This document shows positions 7,501-15,994 of a DNA stretch of 64,000 nt, one piece after another. Location of the stretch: the NCBI RefSeq assembly GCF_019423705.1, contig NZ_JAHZAX010000001.1, forward strand, positions 260,087 through 324,086, given 5' to 3'. Position 1 is the stretch's first letter, and every line of letters starts with the position of its first letter. The stretch comes from Ruminococcus sp. (lineage in GTDB: Bacteria; Bacillota; Clostridia; Oscillospirales; Ruminococcaceae). Below the pieces are notes generated by a model. It made no database searches and had not been told where the DNA came from. It saw only the letters and a list, made by a program, of their open reading frames with translations. The translations under genes and the position numbers were made by a program.

Positions 7501-8259
7501 CTAAGAAACGAGGCCGGTGTCCTCGTCTACGATTCCATTGTCTTGGGTTAGGTTGAAAATACACCATTTTCCGCTGCATTTGCCTACATAGATGTAAAGC
7601 TTTGCGTCCTCTGAGCCCTTTGAGCCTTTGAAGGTCACGTTGGTAACGACTTCGTATGCTTCTGATATGCTGGGGGCGGAGCCGTAAAAGCTCTTGTATT
7701 CGCTTAGACCATACTCCGATTTGTCAAGCTTTGTCTCACGGCCGAAGCTTACGTCGATGGTGTAATCTGCGCCGTAGCTGTCGATAAAGTCGCCGTAAAG
7801 GACTTCTTTCATTACCTGCTCTTTGCCATAGCCGCCTTCGGTGCGCTGCTGCTCGTATTCGTTTTTCATCTCTTTCGGGAAGCACTCGATAAAGCTGTCA
7901 AAGTCGCTGGTCTCGATGGACTTGAAGTATTTTTCGATGACGTCCGTCTCGGTGGAGCTGAATATTACGCCGCTTTTGTAAAGCACCGCAACGATCACGC
8001 CGATGACTACAACTGCCACGATGGCAAGGGTCTTTTTGCCTGCGTTGGGGTCATAATGGCGCTTTATTTCCGTCTCGGCTTTTTCCTTTTTCCACTCCGC
8101 ATAGAGGGCTTTGTCCTCTTCGGTCTGGAAGCGTTCCGGCTTTGTGGGCTTTTTGTATTTATCGGCGGCGTGGGTCTTGACGTTTGGGTCGCCGTATCCG
8201 CATTTATCGCAATAATCGCCGTCGTAATAATTACCGCAAGACTTACATAATTTTGACAT
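7501..8259 (-). CDS. Zinc-ribbon, single-pass membrane protein with extracytoplasmic NTF2/DUF4878-like domain
   Basis: The N-terminus holds a zinc ribbon (CKSCGNYYDGDYCDKCG), followed by a charged cytoplasmic linker, one membrane helix near residues 87-109, and an external domain of about 140 residues. The external domain shares a pattern (a DKT/ETKLD..E motif, then aromatic and VGK..G.W near the end) with the proteins at 30373 and 31247, so these are paralogues. Function is unknown; the layout suggests a membrane sensor or envelope factor. GAGG lies nine bases before ATG, and a promoter is at 8292-8321. The NTF2-like label is inference. Confidence 0.7.
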   Translation of the reverse strand: MSKLCKSCGNYYDGDYCDKCGYGDPNVKTHAADKYKKPTKPERFQTEEDKALYAEWKKEKAETEIKRHYDPNAGKKTLAIVAVVVIGVIVAVLYKSGVIFSSTETDVIEKYFKSIETSDFDSFIECFPKEMKNEYEQQRTEGGYGKEQVMKEVLYGDFIDSYGADYTIDVSFGRETKLDKSEYGLSEYKSFYGSAPSISEAYEVVTNVTFKGSKGSEDAKLYIYVGKCSGKWCIFNLTQDNGIVDEDTGLVS

Positions 8260-8291
8260 ATATTATACCTCGTGATCGTCTGTTTTTTGTT

Positions 8292-8321
8292 ATTATACCT
8301 ATTATAACACTTAGTCTGCAA
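8292..8321 (-). promoter_or_regulatory. Promoter of the zinc-ribbon membrane protein gene
   Basis: On the minus strand TTGCAG (8321-8316), an 18-base spacer and TATAAT (8297-8292). A second TATAAT-like box lies at 8306-8301. Confidence 0.6.
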
Positions 8322-8489
8322 CAAAAGTGGGAAATTAACTACATACAAAAACAGTACATTTTCGTCCTTGAAGTTCCATTTGTTTCAGGCTTTTTATTCA
8401 ATCTCTATTATAATACTATTCCTATATTTTTGTCAAGATTGGGCAATAGCCACACACCGCATTTTTTCTTTTATTTTTTTCACCACAAG

Positions 8490-8523
8490 AAAAGCTGCCC
8501 CAGATAAGTCTGGGACAGCTTTT
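8490..8523 (-). terminator. Terminator of the HtrA gene
   Basis: AAAAGCTGTCCCAGA pairs with TCTGGGGCAGCTTTT on the minus strand, followed by a T-rich tail, 51 bases after the protease stop. Confidence 0.8.
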
Positions 8524-8574
8524 CCCTGAAGTAAAAGAATATGAAAAAATATGAAGAAAGCTTAATTGATAGGT

Positions 8575-10047
8575 TTAGAAACCATAATTGTAATTGTAGC
8601 CGCCTAAACCGTTGCCGTTGCCATAGTTGTTGTAATAATCATTGTAGTTATTGTAATCATTCTGCTGGTCATTCTGAGTGTCGTCATTTGTTTCTGAGGA
8701 CTCTGCTGTGGATTCGCCGAGGACTACGTCTACATTTATCATCTTCTTGTTACGATATACAGTGAGCTGTACTGTGTCACCTACTTGGCACTTGTTTTTG
8801 ATCTCGTTGAGCTCGCTGATAGAGGAGATAACAGTTCCGTTGATACCGATGATGATATCATTTTCCTGTATGCCTGCCTTTTCAGAGCCGCTGCCCTCAG
8901 TTACGCTCTTTACAAGGAAGCCCTGTGGTACGCCATAATATGATGAATATGCGCTTGTGATATCTGTGCCGGAAAGTCCGAGGCTTGGTCTGCCTGTTAC
9001 ATATCCGTTCTTCATAAGGTCTTCAATGATAGGAAGAGCTTCGTCGATCGGGATAGCAAAGCCGAGACCTTCGCCAACTGATGATGATACCTTTGCGGAA
9101 GTAATGCCTATTACCTGACCGTATGCGTTGATGAGCGGACCGCCTGAGTTACCGCTGTTGATAGAAGCGTCAGTCTGAATGAGGTTCATCGTTCTGTCCT
9201 CGACTGTCAAAGTTCTGTCTGTTGCGGAGATTATTCCTGCTGTTACGGAGTTCGCAAGGGAGAAGCCGAGCGGATTACCGATCACGATAGAAGCTTCGCC
9301 GACTTGAAGATCGGCCGATGTGCCGAACTCTGCGGCGGTAAGACCTGTGGCGTCTATTTTAAGAACTGCGATATCGCTCTGTGTGTCCTTGCCGACAAGT
9401 GTTGCTGTATAAGTAAGGTTGTCCTCGCTGTCGGAGCTGTCTGTGCTGTCGTCAGATTTCTTTGAATCTGAGCTGTCGCTTGTATCTGTGCCGTTATAGC
9501 TGTCTGGCAAAACGACTGAGATAGATTTTGCGCCGTCAACAACGTGTGCATTCGTTACGATGTAGCCGTCCTCGCTCATTATAATGCCTGAACCTGTGGC
9601 TGTACCGTTTGAAAGTATGCAGGAGATCCCGACAACGGAAGGCGATACTTTCTTAACGATATCAGGAATTGACATTGCGTCGGAAGGCGTTGAGAGCTGT
9701 TCGATAGTCGGCAGATTTGTGCGGTCTACTGTGCTCTTTGTTTTTGTATCGGAAGAATCCTTTGAAGTTACTGTGCTTGAAGATGTTGTGCCAACGCTTT
9801 TGCCTGTTACAAGATTGTAGCCGACGATAGATGTTGTGCCGATAGCACCCACGCAAAGAACTGCGATCACGCCTGTGAGAATTTTCTTGCCCTTTGATCT
9901 CTTTTTGTTAGGGGTGTAGGTGAATTCGTTTTTGTCACCCTGATTATATGTGTTAAATCCGTTATTGTTGTTCATTCCGTTCTGGGAGAAGTTCCCGTCG
10001 AAATTGTTGGAGTTGAAGCCGTTGTTATTGTTGTTGAATTCATTCAT
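8575..10047 (-). CDS. htrA: Membrane-anchored HtrA/DegP-type serine protease with PDZ domain
   Basis: This is an envelope quality-control protease. An Asn-rich cytoplasmic tail (residues 1-40) precedes a membrane anchor (about 55-78), a trypsin-like domain and one PDZ domain (about 380-460), then an acidic and Asn/Tyr-rich C-terminus. The catalytic triad is His168 (VTNAHVV), Asp225 (SDIAVLKID) and Ser301 (NSGNSGGPL). A Ser/Asp-rich insertion of about 25 residues sits between His and Asp, in a surface loop. The start at 10047 (MNEFNN) has GGAGG eight bases upstream, better than the ten-residue longer form. Confidence 0.93.
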   Translation of the reverse strand: MNEFNNNNNGFNSNNFDGNFSQNGMNNNNGFNTYNQGDKNEFTYTPNKKRSKGKKILTGVIAVLCVGAIGTTSIVGYNLVTGKSVGTTSSSTVTSKDSSDTKTKSTVDRTNLPTIEQLSTPSDAMSIPDIVKKVSPSVVGISCILSNGTATGSGIIMSEDGYIVTNAHVVDGAKSISVVLPDSYNGTDTSDSSDSKKSDDSTDSSDSEDNLTYTATLVGKDTQSDIAVLKIDATGLTAAEFGTSADLQVGEASIVIGNPLGFSLANSVTAGIISATDRTLTVEDRTMNLIQTDASINSGNSGGPLINAYGQVIGITSAKVSSSVGEGLGFAIPIDEALPIIEDLMKNGYVTGRPSLGLSGTDITSAYSSYYGVPQGFLVKSVTEGSGSEKAGIQENDIIIGINGTVISSISELNEIKNKCQVGDTVQLTVYRNKKMINVDVVLGESTAESSETNDDTQNDQQNDYNNYNDYYNNYGNGNGLGGYNYNYGF

Positions 10048-10284
10048 AATGAAAACCTCCTGTATAGTAAGCGGCAATATATTATATAATGTAATAAGTA
10101 TTATATTTTATAACGTGCCGCTGTTGATCTTATTAGGCGCTTCCGACTGTTTTTTATCAGAAGGCTCTTTCGTTTTGCTATAATTATATTATACCTGCCT
10201 ATGTGATAACTATATGATAGTTCGGACAAGTTTTAATGTATTTTCGCTGATAATGGCGTTTCTATGTGTGTTTTTTAGGTGTCA

Positions 10285-10341
10285 GAGGGTGATTTTTGGC
10301 AGCTGAGGGACGATTTTTATGGTGTGAGGGCTTGATTTTAT
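10285..10341 (+). repeat. Three phased GAGGG..GATTTT repeats
   Basis: GAGGG followed by GATTTT appears starting at 10285, 10305 and 10326, a period of 20-21 bp or two helical turns. The meaning is unknown. Confidence 0.4.
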
Positions 10342-10764
10342 GCGTCGGTGATGTTTCAATGGGGTTGGCGGAGCTGACTGAAAATGAGCGAATCTTGCAT
10401 TAAAATTATCGGGTAAAAGTGCACAAATGAGTTTTTCGTGACCGTTTGTGAATGTTTGGAAGTTAACGTTTTCCGCTTTTCGATATTTTCGGATATTCTA
10501 TACTTCTGCGGTTCAGTTTTGCATATTTTTAATAAATAAAACAAATTGTTTTTGTTGTATTTCAATAGAAATAGGGTCGCAAATTTAAAACGAAATGAAA
10601 AATTTTTATGAATTACAAACGCAAATCCTTAAAGTCACGTGGTTTTCAACTTTTTTTGACAAGTTTTATTGCGAAATGCACAAAAAACAAGAAAAGGCTT
10701 TGTTTAAGGTGACTAAATCATTTTCAGAGCCCGATTTTCGGGTTACTTAAACGTTTAATCTGCC

Positions 10765-10793
10765 TTGACAAAGCACACATAAATTGTTATAAT
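10765..10793 (+). promoter_or_regulatory. Strong sigma-A promoter
   Basis: TTGACA (10765-10770), 17 bases, TATAAT (10788-10793), an exact consensus. The next gene starts about 280 bases later. Confidence 0.85.
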
Positions 10794-10986
10794 TAAGATT
10801 AGCTAAATAAGCCCTTTTCAGCATTTTTCATAAATTTGTGGGCTGTTTTGCATAATTTATTACCCCGATTTTGAACATTTTGTACAATAAATACAAGATG
10901 TTGTGGTTCTTGCGTGCTCAAGACACGATATGTGAATAATGCACAAAATATTTTACTAAAGTTTGAGTATAATTCATACGTCAAAT

Positions 10987-10999
10987 TCACCAATGGTGA
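10987..10999. promoter_or_regulatory. Palindrome TCACCA-A-TGGTGA
   Basis: A perfect 6-bp inverted repeat with one central base lies 78 bases before the ABC ATPase start and downstream of a TATAAT-like box, so it may be an operator. Confidence 0.35.
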
Positions 11000-11077
11000 G
11001 GTAAAATTGGACCAGCCAAAAAGATCGGAGAGGATAAAATCGTAAGGTCGTATGTTTATGTTAGGAGTTGAGGCGGT

Positions 11078-11755
11078 ATGGAAACAATTCTTTCAACAAA
11101 TGGTCTGTGCCGTGATTTCAAGATCGGCGACGGAAGCATTGTTCACGCCCTTAGAGATATAAACATCGAGATCGAAAAGGGAAAGCTTACTATTCTAAGG
11201 GGACGTTCCGGAAGCGGCAAGACTACGCTTATAAACATTCTCGGGGCGCTGGATAAGCCGACGAAAGGTTCGGTAGAGTTTGGCGGACGTGATATCACAA
11301 AGCTGTCGGAACGGGTGAGAGATGATATAAGGCGCTATCAAATGGCATTCGTTTTTCAGTCGGTGGCGCTGATGTCGGGAATGACCGCTTATGAGAACGT
11401 GGATTTCGGGCTGCGGCTTGCGAAATATCCTTATGAGGAGAGAGATAAGCGCACAAGGGAATGTCTTAAAAATGTGGGGCTTGAAAAGCGAATGTTCCAT
11501 AGGCCGGGCGAGATGTCGGGCGGTGAGCAGCAGCGTGTGGCTATTGCAAGGGCGATCGCACACAAGCCTGATATCATTTTTGCGGACGAGCCTACTGCCG
11601 AACTTGATACGGCGACTGCGCTTCACATTGTAAAGCTTTTCAAAGAGCTGGTGGCGAGGGATCAGATGACTATTATAATGACCACCCACGACCCCAGTAT
11701 GATAGATATAGCCGATAAGGTTTATACATTGGAGGATGGTGAGATAGTTGAGTGA
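11078..11755 (+). CDS. ABC transporter ATP-binding protein (MacB/LolD-type), subunit 1
   Basis: A 225-residue nucleotide-binding protein of the MacB/LolD group, which energises FtsX-like permeases for export or lipoprotein release rather than uptake. It shows Walker A GRSGSGKTT, signature MSGGEQQRVAIARAIA, Walker B IIFADEPTAELD and the H-loop TTHD. The second ATPase gene overlaps it by 8 bases, indicating an obligate pair. No permease follows directly; the nearest candidate partners are the membrane-fusion protein at 25072 and the FtsX-like permease at 26223. The ribosome site is GGAG about 12 bases before ATG. Confidence 0.9.
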   Translation: METILSTNGLCRDFKIGDGSIVHALRDINIEIEKGKLTILRGRSGSGKTTLINILGALDKPTKGSVEFGGRDITKLSERVRDDIRRYQMAFVFQSVALMSGMTAYENVDFGLRLAKYPYEERDKRTRECLKNVGLEKRMFHRPGEMSGGEQQRVAIARAIAHKPDIIFADEPTAELDTATALHIVKLFKELVARDQMTIIMTTHDPSMIDIADKVYTLEDGEIVE

Positions 11756-12689
11756 AGAACTTGAATCTATTGTAACCGCTGACAATGATAAATATATGAT
11801 ACGGTGTGAAAACCTGGTGAAGATTTACAAAACTTCTGAAGTTGAAGTAGTGGCGCTTCAAGGGCTTGACCTCGATGTTGAGAGGGGCGAGCTTATGGCC
11901 ATCGTCGGAAACTCGGGAAGCGGTAAATCTACGCTGCTCAATATGCTGGGAGGACTTGATAAGCCCTCGGCAGGAAGCCTTTATGTGGACGGGAAAAATC
12001 TTCTTAAGTTCACGGACAAGGATTATATGGAGTATAAAAGGAACACCGTTGGATTTGTCTGGCAGAATAATGCACGAAATCTTGTGCCTTATCTGACGGC
12101 GGTGCAGAACGTTGAGCTGCCTATGTTGCTTAACGGGGCGCATAAAAGGCGGCAGAAAGCCTTGGAGCTGCTTGACAGAGTGGGGCTGCTGAAACGAAAG
12201 AACAGCAGGCTTGATCAGATGTCGGGCGGTGAACAGCAAAGGGTAGCGATAGCGATAGCGTTGGCGAACGACCCGAGACTGCTGCTGGCTGACGAACCTA
12301 CCGGTTCGGTGGACACAAAAACTTCCAATATGATACTTGATATTTTCAAGGAGCTAAACAGAGATAAAAGAATCACTGTTGTGATCGTTACTCACGATCT
12401 AAAGCTTGCCGACCACATCGACAGAGTGGTGGCTATCAGAGACGGAAGAACGAGCTCGGAGATCGTGAGGAAGCGGTCTTATGTTGAAGAGCTCAACGAA
12501 ATGGGAGATATCGTTTTGGTGGAAAACGCCGAGGAGGCTTCTCACGAAGAACTCATCGTGCTGGATCGCTCAGGACGGCTCCAGCTCCCGAAAGATTTTA
12601 TGGACGCACTTGAACTCAAGGGCGGAGATAAGGTCAAGGTCGAGCTTGATGATGACAGTAACAAATTGAAGCTGTTTAAGTCAAGTTAA
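11748..12689 (+). CDS. ABC transporter ATP-binding protein with C-terminal AbrB-like domain
   Basis: Residues about 16-240 form a MacB/LolD-type ATPase with Walker A GNSGSGKST, signature MSGGEQQRVAIAIALA and Walker B LLLADEPTGSVD. The last 44 residues (LDRSGRLQLPKDFMDALELK, then GGDKVKVEL and LKLF) match the swapped-hairpin AbrB/SpoVT pattern of a dimerising, often DNA-binding, fold. A typical LolD protein ends near residue 230, so this is a fusion. The start is TTG at 11748, overlapping the previous gene, with GGAGG twelve bases upstream. The AbrB domain may serve dimerisation or feedback on transcription; this is inference. Confidence 0.85.
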   Translation: MSEELESIVTADNDKYMIRCENLVKIYKTSEVEVVALQGLDLDVERGELMAIVGNSGSGKSTLLNMLGGLDKPSAGSLYVDGKNLLKFTDKDYMEYKRNTVGFVWQNNARNLVPYLTAVQNVELPMLLNGAHKRRQKALELLDRVGLLKRKNSRLDQMSGGEQQRVAIAIALANDPRLLLADEPTGSVDTKTSNMILDIFKELNRDKRITVVIVTHDLKLADHIDRVVAIRDGRTSSEIVRKRSYVEELNEMGDIVLVENAEEASHEELIVLDRSGRLQLPKDFMDALELKGGDKVKVELDDDSNKLKLFKSS

Positions 12690-12694
12690 ACCAG

Positions 12695-12870
12695 AAGGCG
12701 ATACTGCACAAAGACCGCCTAGCGGCTTTGCACGCAATCTGCTTGCAGATTTTCCGCCATATAGCACATAGATCCCTTGACATACGACAGTATGCCTTCG
12801 GAATTTCTGCACTATCTGACGAAAAATCAGACGGCGCATCTTACGCACAATCTTTGCGCAGCATCGCCTT
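12695..12870. mobile_element. 176-bp MITE-like element with 20-bp terminal inverted repeats
   Basis: The left end AAGGCGATACTGCACAAAGA (12695-12714) and the inverted right end AAGGCGATGCTGCGCAAAGA (12870-12851) agree at 18 of 20 positions. The interior has further hairpins and no credible gene. It lies in the 321-bp gap between the ATPase pair and the carbohydrate locus; the rest of that gap holds only a TATAAT box (12924-12929) and the ribosome site of the next gene. Confidence 0.65.
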
Positions 12871-13010
12871 GCATTTCTTTATTTTTCCCCGTGTGGGTTC
12901 AATATTCAGAGGTTCTATACTATTATAATTTAAGCAATTAAAGCAATGAATTTATGTAGGCTTGATTCTCGCAAAACCAAAAGCAAATTATTTAGAAAGG
13001 TGGATTCATA

Positions 13011-15977
13011 GTGAAAGACACAATGTTTAGGCGTGTTATTTCTTCCGCATTGGCACTTGCTTTGTGCGCAAGCGCTGCTGTTCCTGCGTTCGCAGACAGC
13101 GAAGCGGCGGACGATAGCGCTCTAGGCACGCAGGCAACTGCTGATGATTCTGCAACAGGCGGCTCTGACGCCACTACAACGGGTACCGATTCGGTACGTC
13201 AGACTTCTTACAGCAACTACGTTAAGAAGTATGCTGACGCCGCAAGACCGGCCCAGACTGTCGAGGTTCTGGGCAAGGATTACGATCCTGCTCTGGTGGA
13301 CGGCGCTCAGGTCTCCGTTACAAGTGTTGACGGAAAAAACGATGTTATGCAATGGGCTAATCAGGAGGGTTCAGTTTCTTGGAAGGTGAACATCCCTGAG
13401 ACAGGCGTTTATAACATCAGAATGGTCTATGAAGCTCTTGAGAGCAACACCAACGATGTTGAATTCTCATTGCTCATCGACGGTGAGAGCCCTTATGCGA
13501 CTGCTTCAAGAATCACACTCAACAAAAGATGGATAAACGAATCCGAGATCAAACAGGATTCAAGACAGAACGATATCCGTCCGGGACAGATCTCTACCCC
13601 TTGCTGGCAGGAGACTCCGCTGGAAGATATCGACGGACTTTTCAATGAGCCTCTCGAGTTCTACATCGAGGCTGGCGAGCACACTATCACATTCGAGTCT
13701 GAAAAGGCTGAGGTAGCTATCGAAAAGTTTGAGTTCTATCAGTATGAAGCACCTGCTGCTTACACAGCTCCTTCTGACAGCGACCTTACACAGGCTCAGG
13801 GTCAGAAGATCACTCTCGAGGGTGAGACTGCTTCTTACAAGTCATCAAGAACTCTTTATCCTACATCAGACAAGAGCTCTTATCTTACATCGAGCGTAAA
13901 TGGTTCAAGCCCTACAAAGACAAGATACAACACCATCGGTTCTGGAAGCTGGACACAGTCAACTCAGACCGTTACTTGGGAATTCAATGTTGAACAGGCA
14001 GGCTATTACAAGCTTGGTATCAGAGCAAGACAGGATCAGATGAGAGGTATGTATTCCAACAGACGTCTTTATGTTGACGGCGTTGTTCCTTGCCTCGAAG
14101 CTAATCAGATCAAGTTCTACTATGATACAGACTGGAGCATCACAACTCCTAAGGCTGAAAACGGCGACGATCTGTACTTCTTCCTCGACGCAGGTACACA
14201 CACAGTTGCTCTTGAAGCCGTTCCTGGTGAGATAGGCGAGATAATGGGCGAGCTCGACGAGCTTGTTTACAGCATCAACAGCTATTACAGACAGATCAGA
14301 CAGATCACAGGTCCTGATCCGGATGAATACAACAACTATATGATCGATACAGCTATCCCTTCGATCGTTCCTGACTTCAAGGATTACGCTCAGCAGCTGA
14401 GAGATCAGAAGGCAAAGATCGAAAAGCTTTCAAACTCCGGCGGTACTGAGGCCGAGACCCTTGAAAAGATGGCTATCGTTCTTGACAAGTGTATAAAGAA
14501 GCCTGACCTTATCCCTGAGATGATGTCACAGATCAAGGATAACATCACATCGGTTTCTTCATTCGTTAACCAGTATCGTGAGCAGCCTCTTGAAGTTGAC
14601 GTTATCGAGCTGGTAACTTCCGATGAGGAATTCACTTCCTGCGATAAGTCCTTCTTTGGCTCTCTGAGCTTCGGTTTCAAGGGCTTCATCGGTTCATTCT
14701 TTGAGGATTATAACTCGCTTTCTGATGATGACGCAAGCGCTATGGAGTGCTGGGTAATGCTCGGCCGTGATAACGCTGAGGCTCTTCAGCAGCTCATTTC
14801 AAGTGAATATAACCCAACAGCTAACACTAAGATCAACCTCAAGCTCGTTCAGGGCGGTATCGTTGAGGCTACATTCGCAGGCAAGGGTCCTGACCTCGCA
14901 CTCTTTATGGGCGGCGACTTCCCTATCCAGCTTGCAGCCCGTGGCGTTCTTACCGATTTGACCACATTCAGCGATTTCGACGAGGTTAAGACACGTTTTG
15001 CTGACGACGCTACTGTTCTTTATCAGTACAACGGCGGTACATACGGACTTCCTTGCGATCAGACGTTCCCAATGCTGTTCTATCGTTCAGATATTCTCAG
15101 CGAGTACGATATTGATCCTGCAACAGACCTTAACACTTGGGACGGACTTCTCAATTGTCTCCCAACACTTCAGAGAAACTACCTCGAAGTTGGTCTTATC
15201 CTCCCTGTAATGACAAGCACAGGCGGTACAACTCAGGTATCCGCTATCACAGAGCCTGGTAACACATTTGCTATGCTCCTTCTCCAGCAGGGCCTTAACT
15301 ATTATAATGAAGAGCAGACAAAGACAACTTTCGATACACAGGAAGCAGTCAATGCCTTCGACACCTGGACTAAGTTCTACACAACTTACAGCTTCCAGCA
15401 GACATACGACGCATTCACACGTTTCAGAACAGGTGATATGCCGGTAGTTATCCAGAACTACACATTCTTCAACCAGCTTTCTGTTGCCGCTCCTGAGATC
15501 AAGGGCTGCTGGGGCTTCCAGCCAGTTCCCGGTACTGTTCAGGCAGACGGAACTATCAACCACGCAGCAAACTCCAACGGTTCTGGCGCTATCATCTTCA
15601 CAAAGGCTGCGGATCAGGAAGGCGCTTGGGACTTCATCAAGTGGTTCACATCAACAGACGCTCAGGTCAAGTATGGTAACAACATCGAGTCTATCCTCGG
15701 TACAATGGGTAGATATGCAACAGCTAACGAAGAAGCTCTCCAGCAGCTCTCTTGGACAACTTCCGAGACTAACCTGCTCCTCGATCAGCTCGACGCACAG
15801 GTAGAGATCCCGATCATTCCTGCTTCTTACGGTGTTACAAGAAACGTTATGAACGCATTCAGATCCGTTGTAAACGACTATGAAAACGCTCGTGACACAT
15901 TGTTCTGGTACAACAAGGATATCAACGACGAGATCACTCGTAAGCTTGAAGACCTTGGTCTTTACGACGAAAACTAA
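13011..15977 (+). CDS. Extracellular solute-binding protein fused to two carbohydrate-binding-like modules
   Basis: This 988-residue exported protein starts with a signal peptide (cleavage likely after AVPAFA). Two related beta-sandwich modules follow at about residues 60-250 and 265-420, with matching features (SVSWKVNIPETGVYNIRM and TVTWEFNVEQAGYYKLGI, each followed by a L.IDGE/LYVDG strand), resembling CBM6/35-type galactose-binding folds. A helical linker leads to a family 1 sugar-binding lipoprotein-like domain (about 560-985). Typical solute-binding proteins are about 430 residues. GTG is used, with AAAGGTGG upstream. It heads the eight-gene locus and should capture oligo- or polysaccharide for the permeases that follow. 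Confidence 0.85.
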   Translation: MKDTMFRRVISSALALALCASAAVPAFADSEAADDSALGTQATADDSATGGSDATTTGTDSVRQTSYSNYVKKYADAARPAQTVEVLGKDYDPALVDGAQVSVTSVDGKNDVMQWANQEGSVSWKVNIPETGVYNIRMVYEALESNTNDVEFSLLIDGESPYATASRITLNKRWINESEIKQDSRQNDIRPGQISTPCWQETPLEDIDGLFNEPLEFYIEAGEHTITFESEKAEVAIEKFEFYQYEAPAAYTAPSDSDLTQAQGQKITLEGETASYKSSRTLYPTSDKSSYLTSSVNGSSPTKTRYNTIGSGSWTQSTQTVTWEFNVEQAGYYKLGIRARQDQMRGMYSNRRLYVDGVVPCLEANQIKFYYDTDWSITTPKAENGDDLYFFLDAGTHTVALEAVPGEIGEIMGELDELVYSINSYYRQIRQITGPDPDEYNNYMIDTAIPSIVPDFKDYAQQLRDQKAKIEKLSNSGGTEAETLEKMAIVLDKCIKKPDLIPEMMSQIKDNITSVSSFVNQYREQPLEVDVIELVTSDEEFTSCDKSFFGSLSFGFKGFIGSFFEDYNSLSDDDASAMECWVMLGRDNAEALQQLISSEYNPTANTKINLKLVQGGIVEATFAGKGPDLALFMGGDFPIQLAARGVLTDLTTFSDFDEVKTRFADDATVLYQYNGGTYGLPCDQTFPMLFYRSDILSEYDIDPATDLNTWDGLLNCLPTLQRNYLEVGLILPVMTSTGGTTQVSAITEPGNTFAMLLLQQGLNYYNEEQTKTTFDTQEAVNAFDTWTKFYTTYSFQQTYDAFTRFRTGDMPVVIQNYTFFNQLSVAAPEIKGCWGFQPVPGTVQADGTINHAANSNGSGAIIFTKAADQEGAWDFIKWFTSTDAQVKYGNNIESILGTMGRYATANEEALQQLSWTTSETNLLLDQLDAQVEIPIIPASYGVTRNVMNAFRSVVNDYENARDTLFWYNKDINDEITRKLEDLGLYDEN

Positions 15978-15994
15978 TGAAAGGGGAGTAACTA

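Larger units (their letters stand above)
10080..11077. other. 1-kb AT-rich intergenic region
   Basis: No convincing gene is seen. It holds a phased GAGGG repeat (10285-10341), a strong plus-strand promoter (10765-10793), and a TCACCA-A-TGGTGA palindrome (10987-10999). The long distance from promoter to the ABC gene leaves about 280 bases of leader or a separate small RNA. Confidence 0.5.

Noticed and set aside
10630..10650. CACGTG core at about 10637 as a second parS
   Set aside because: Flanking bases do not give the TGTTYCACGTGRAACA arms; the palindrome stops at about eight bases.
11195..11785. Minus-strand open frame opposite the first ABC ATPase
   Set aside because: It mirrors conserved Walker and signature segments of the plus-strand gene.
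12728..12928. Small plus-strand open frame inside the MITE-like element
   Set aside because: No ribosome site; the frame follows palindrome sequence only.
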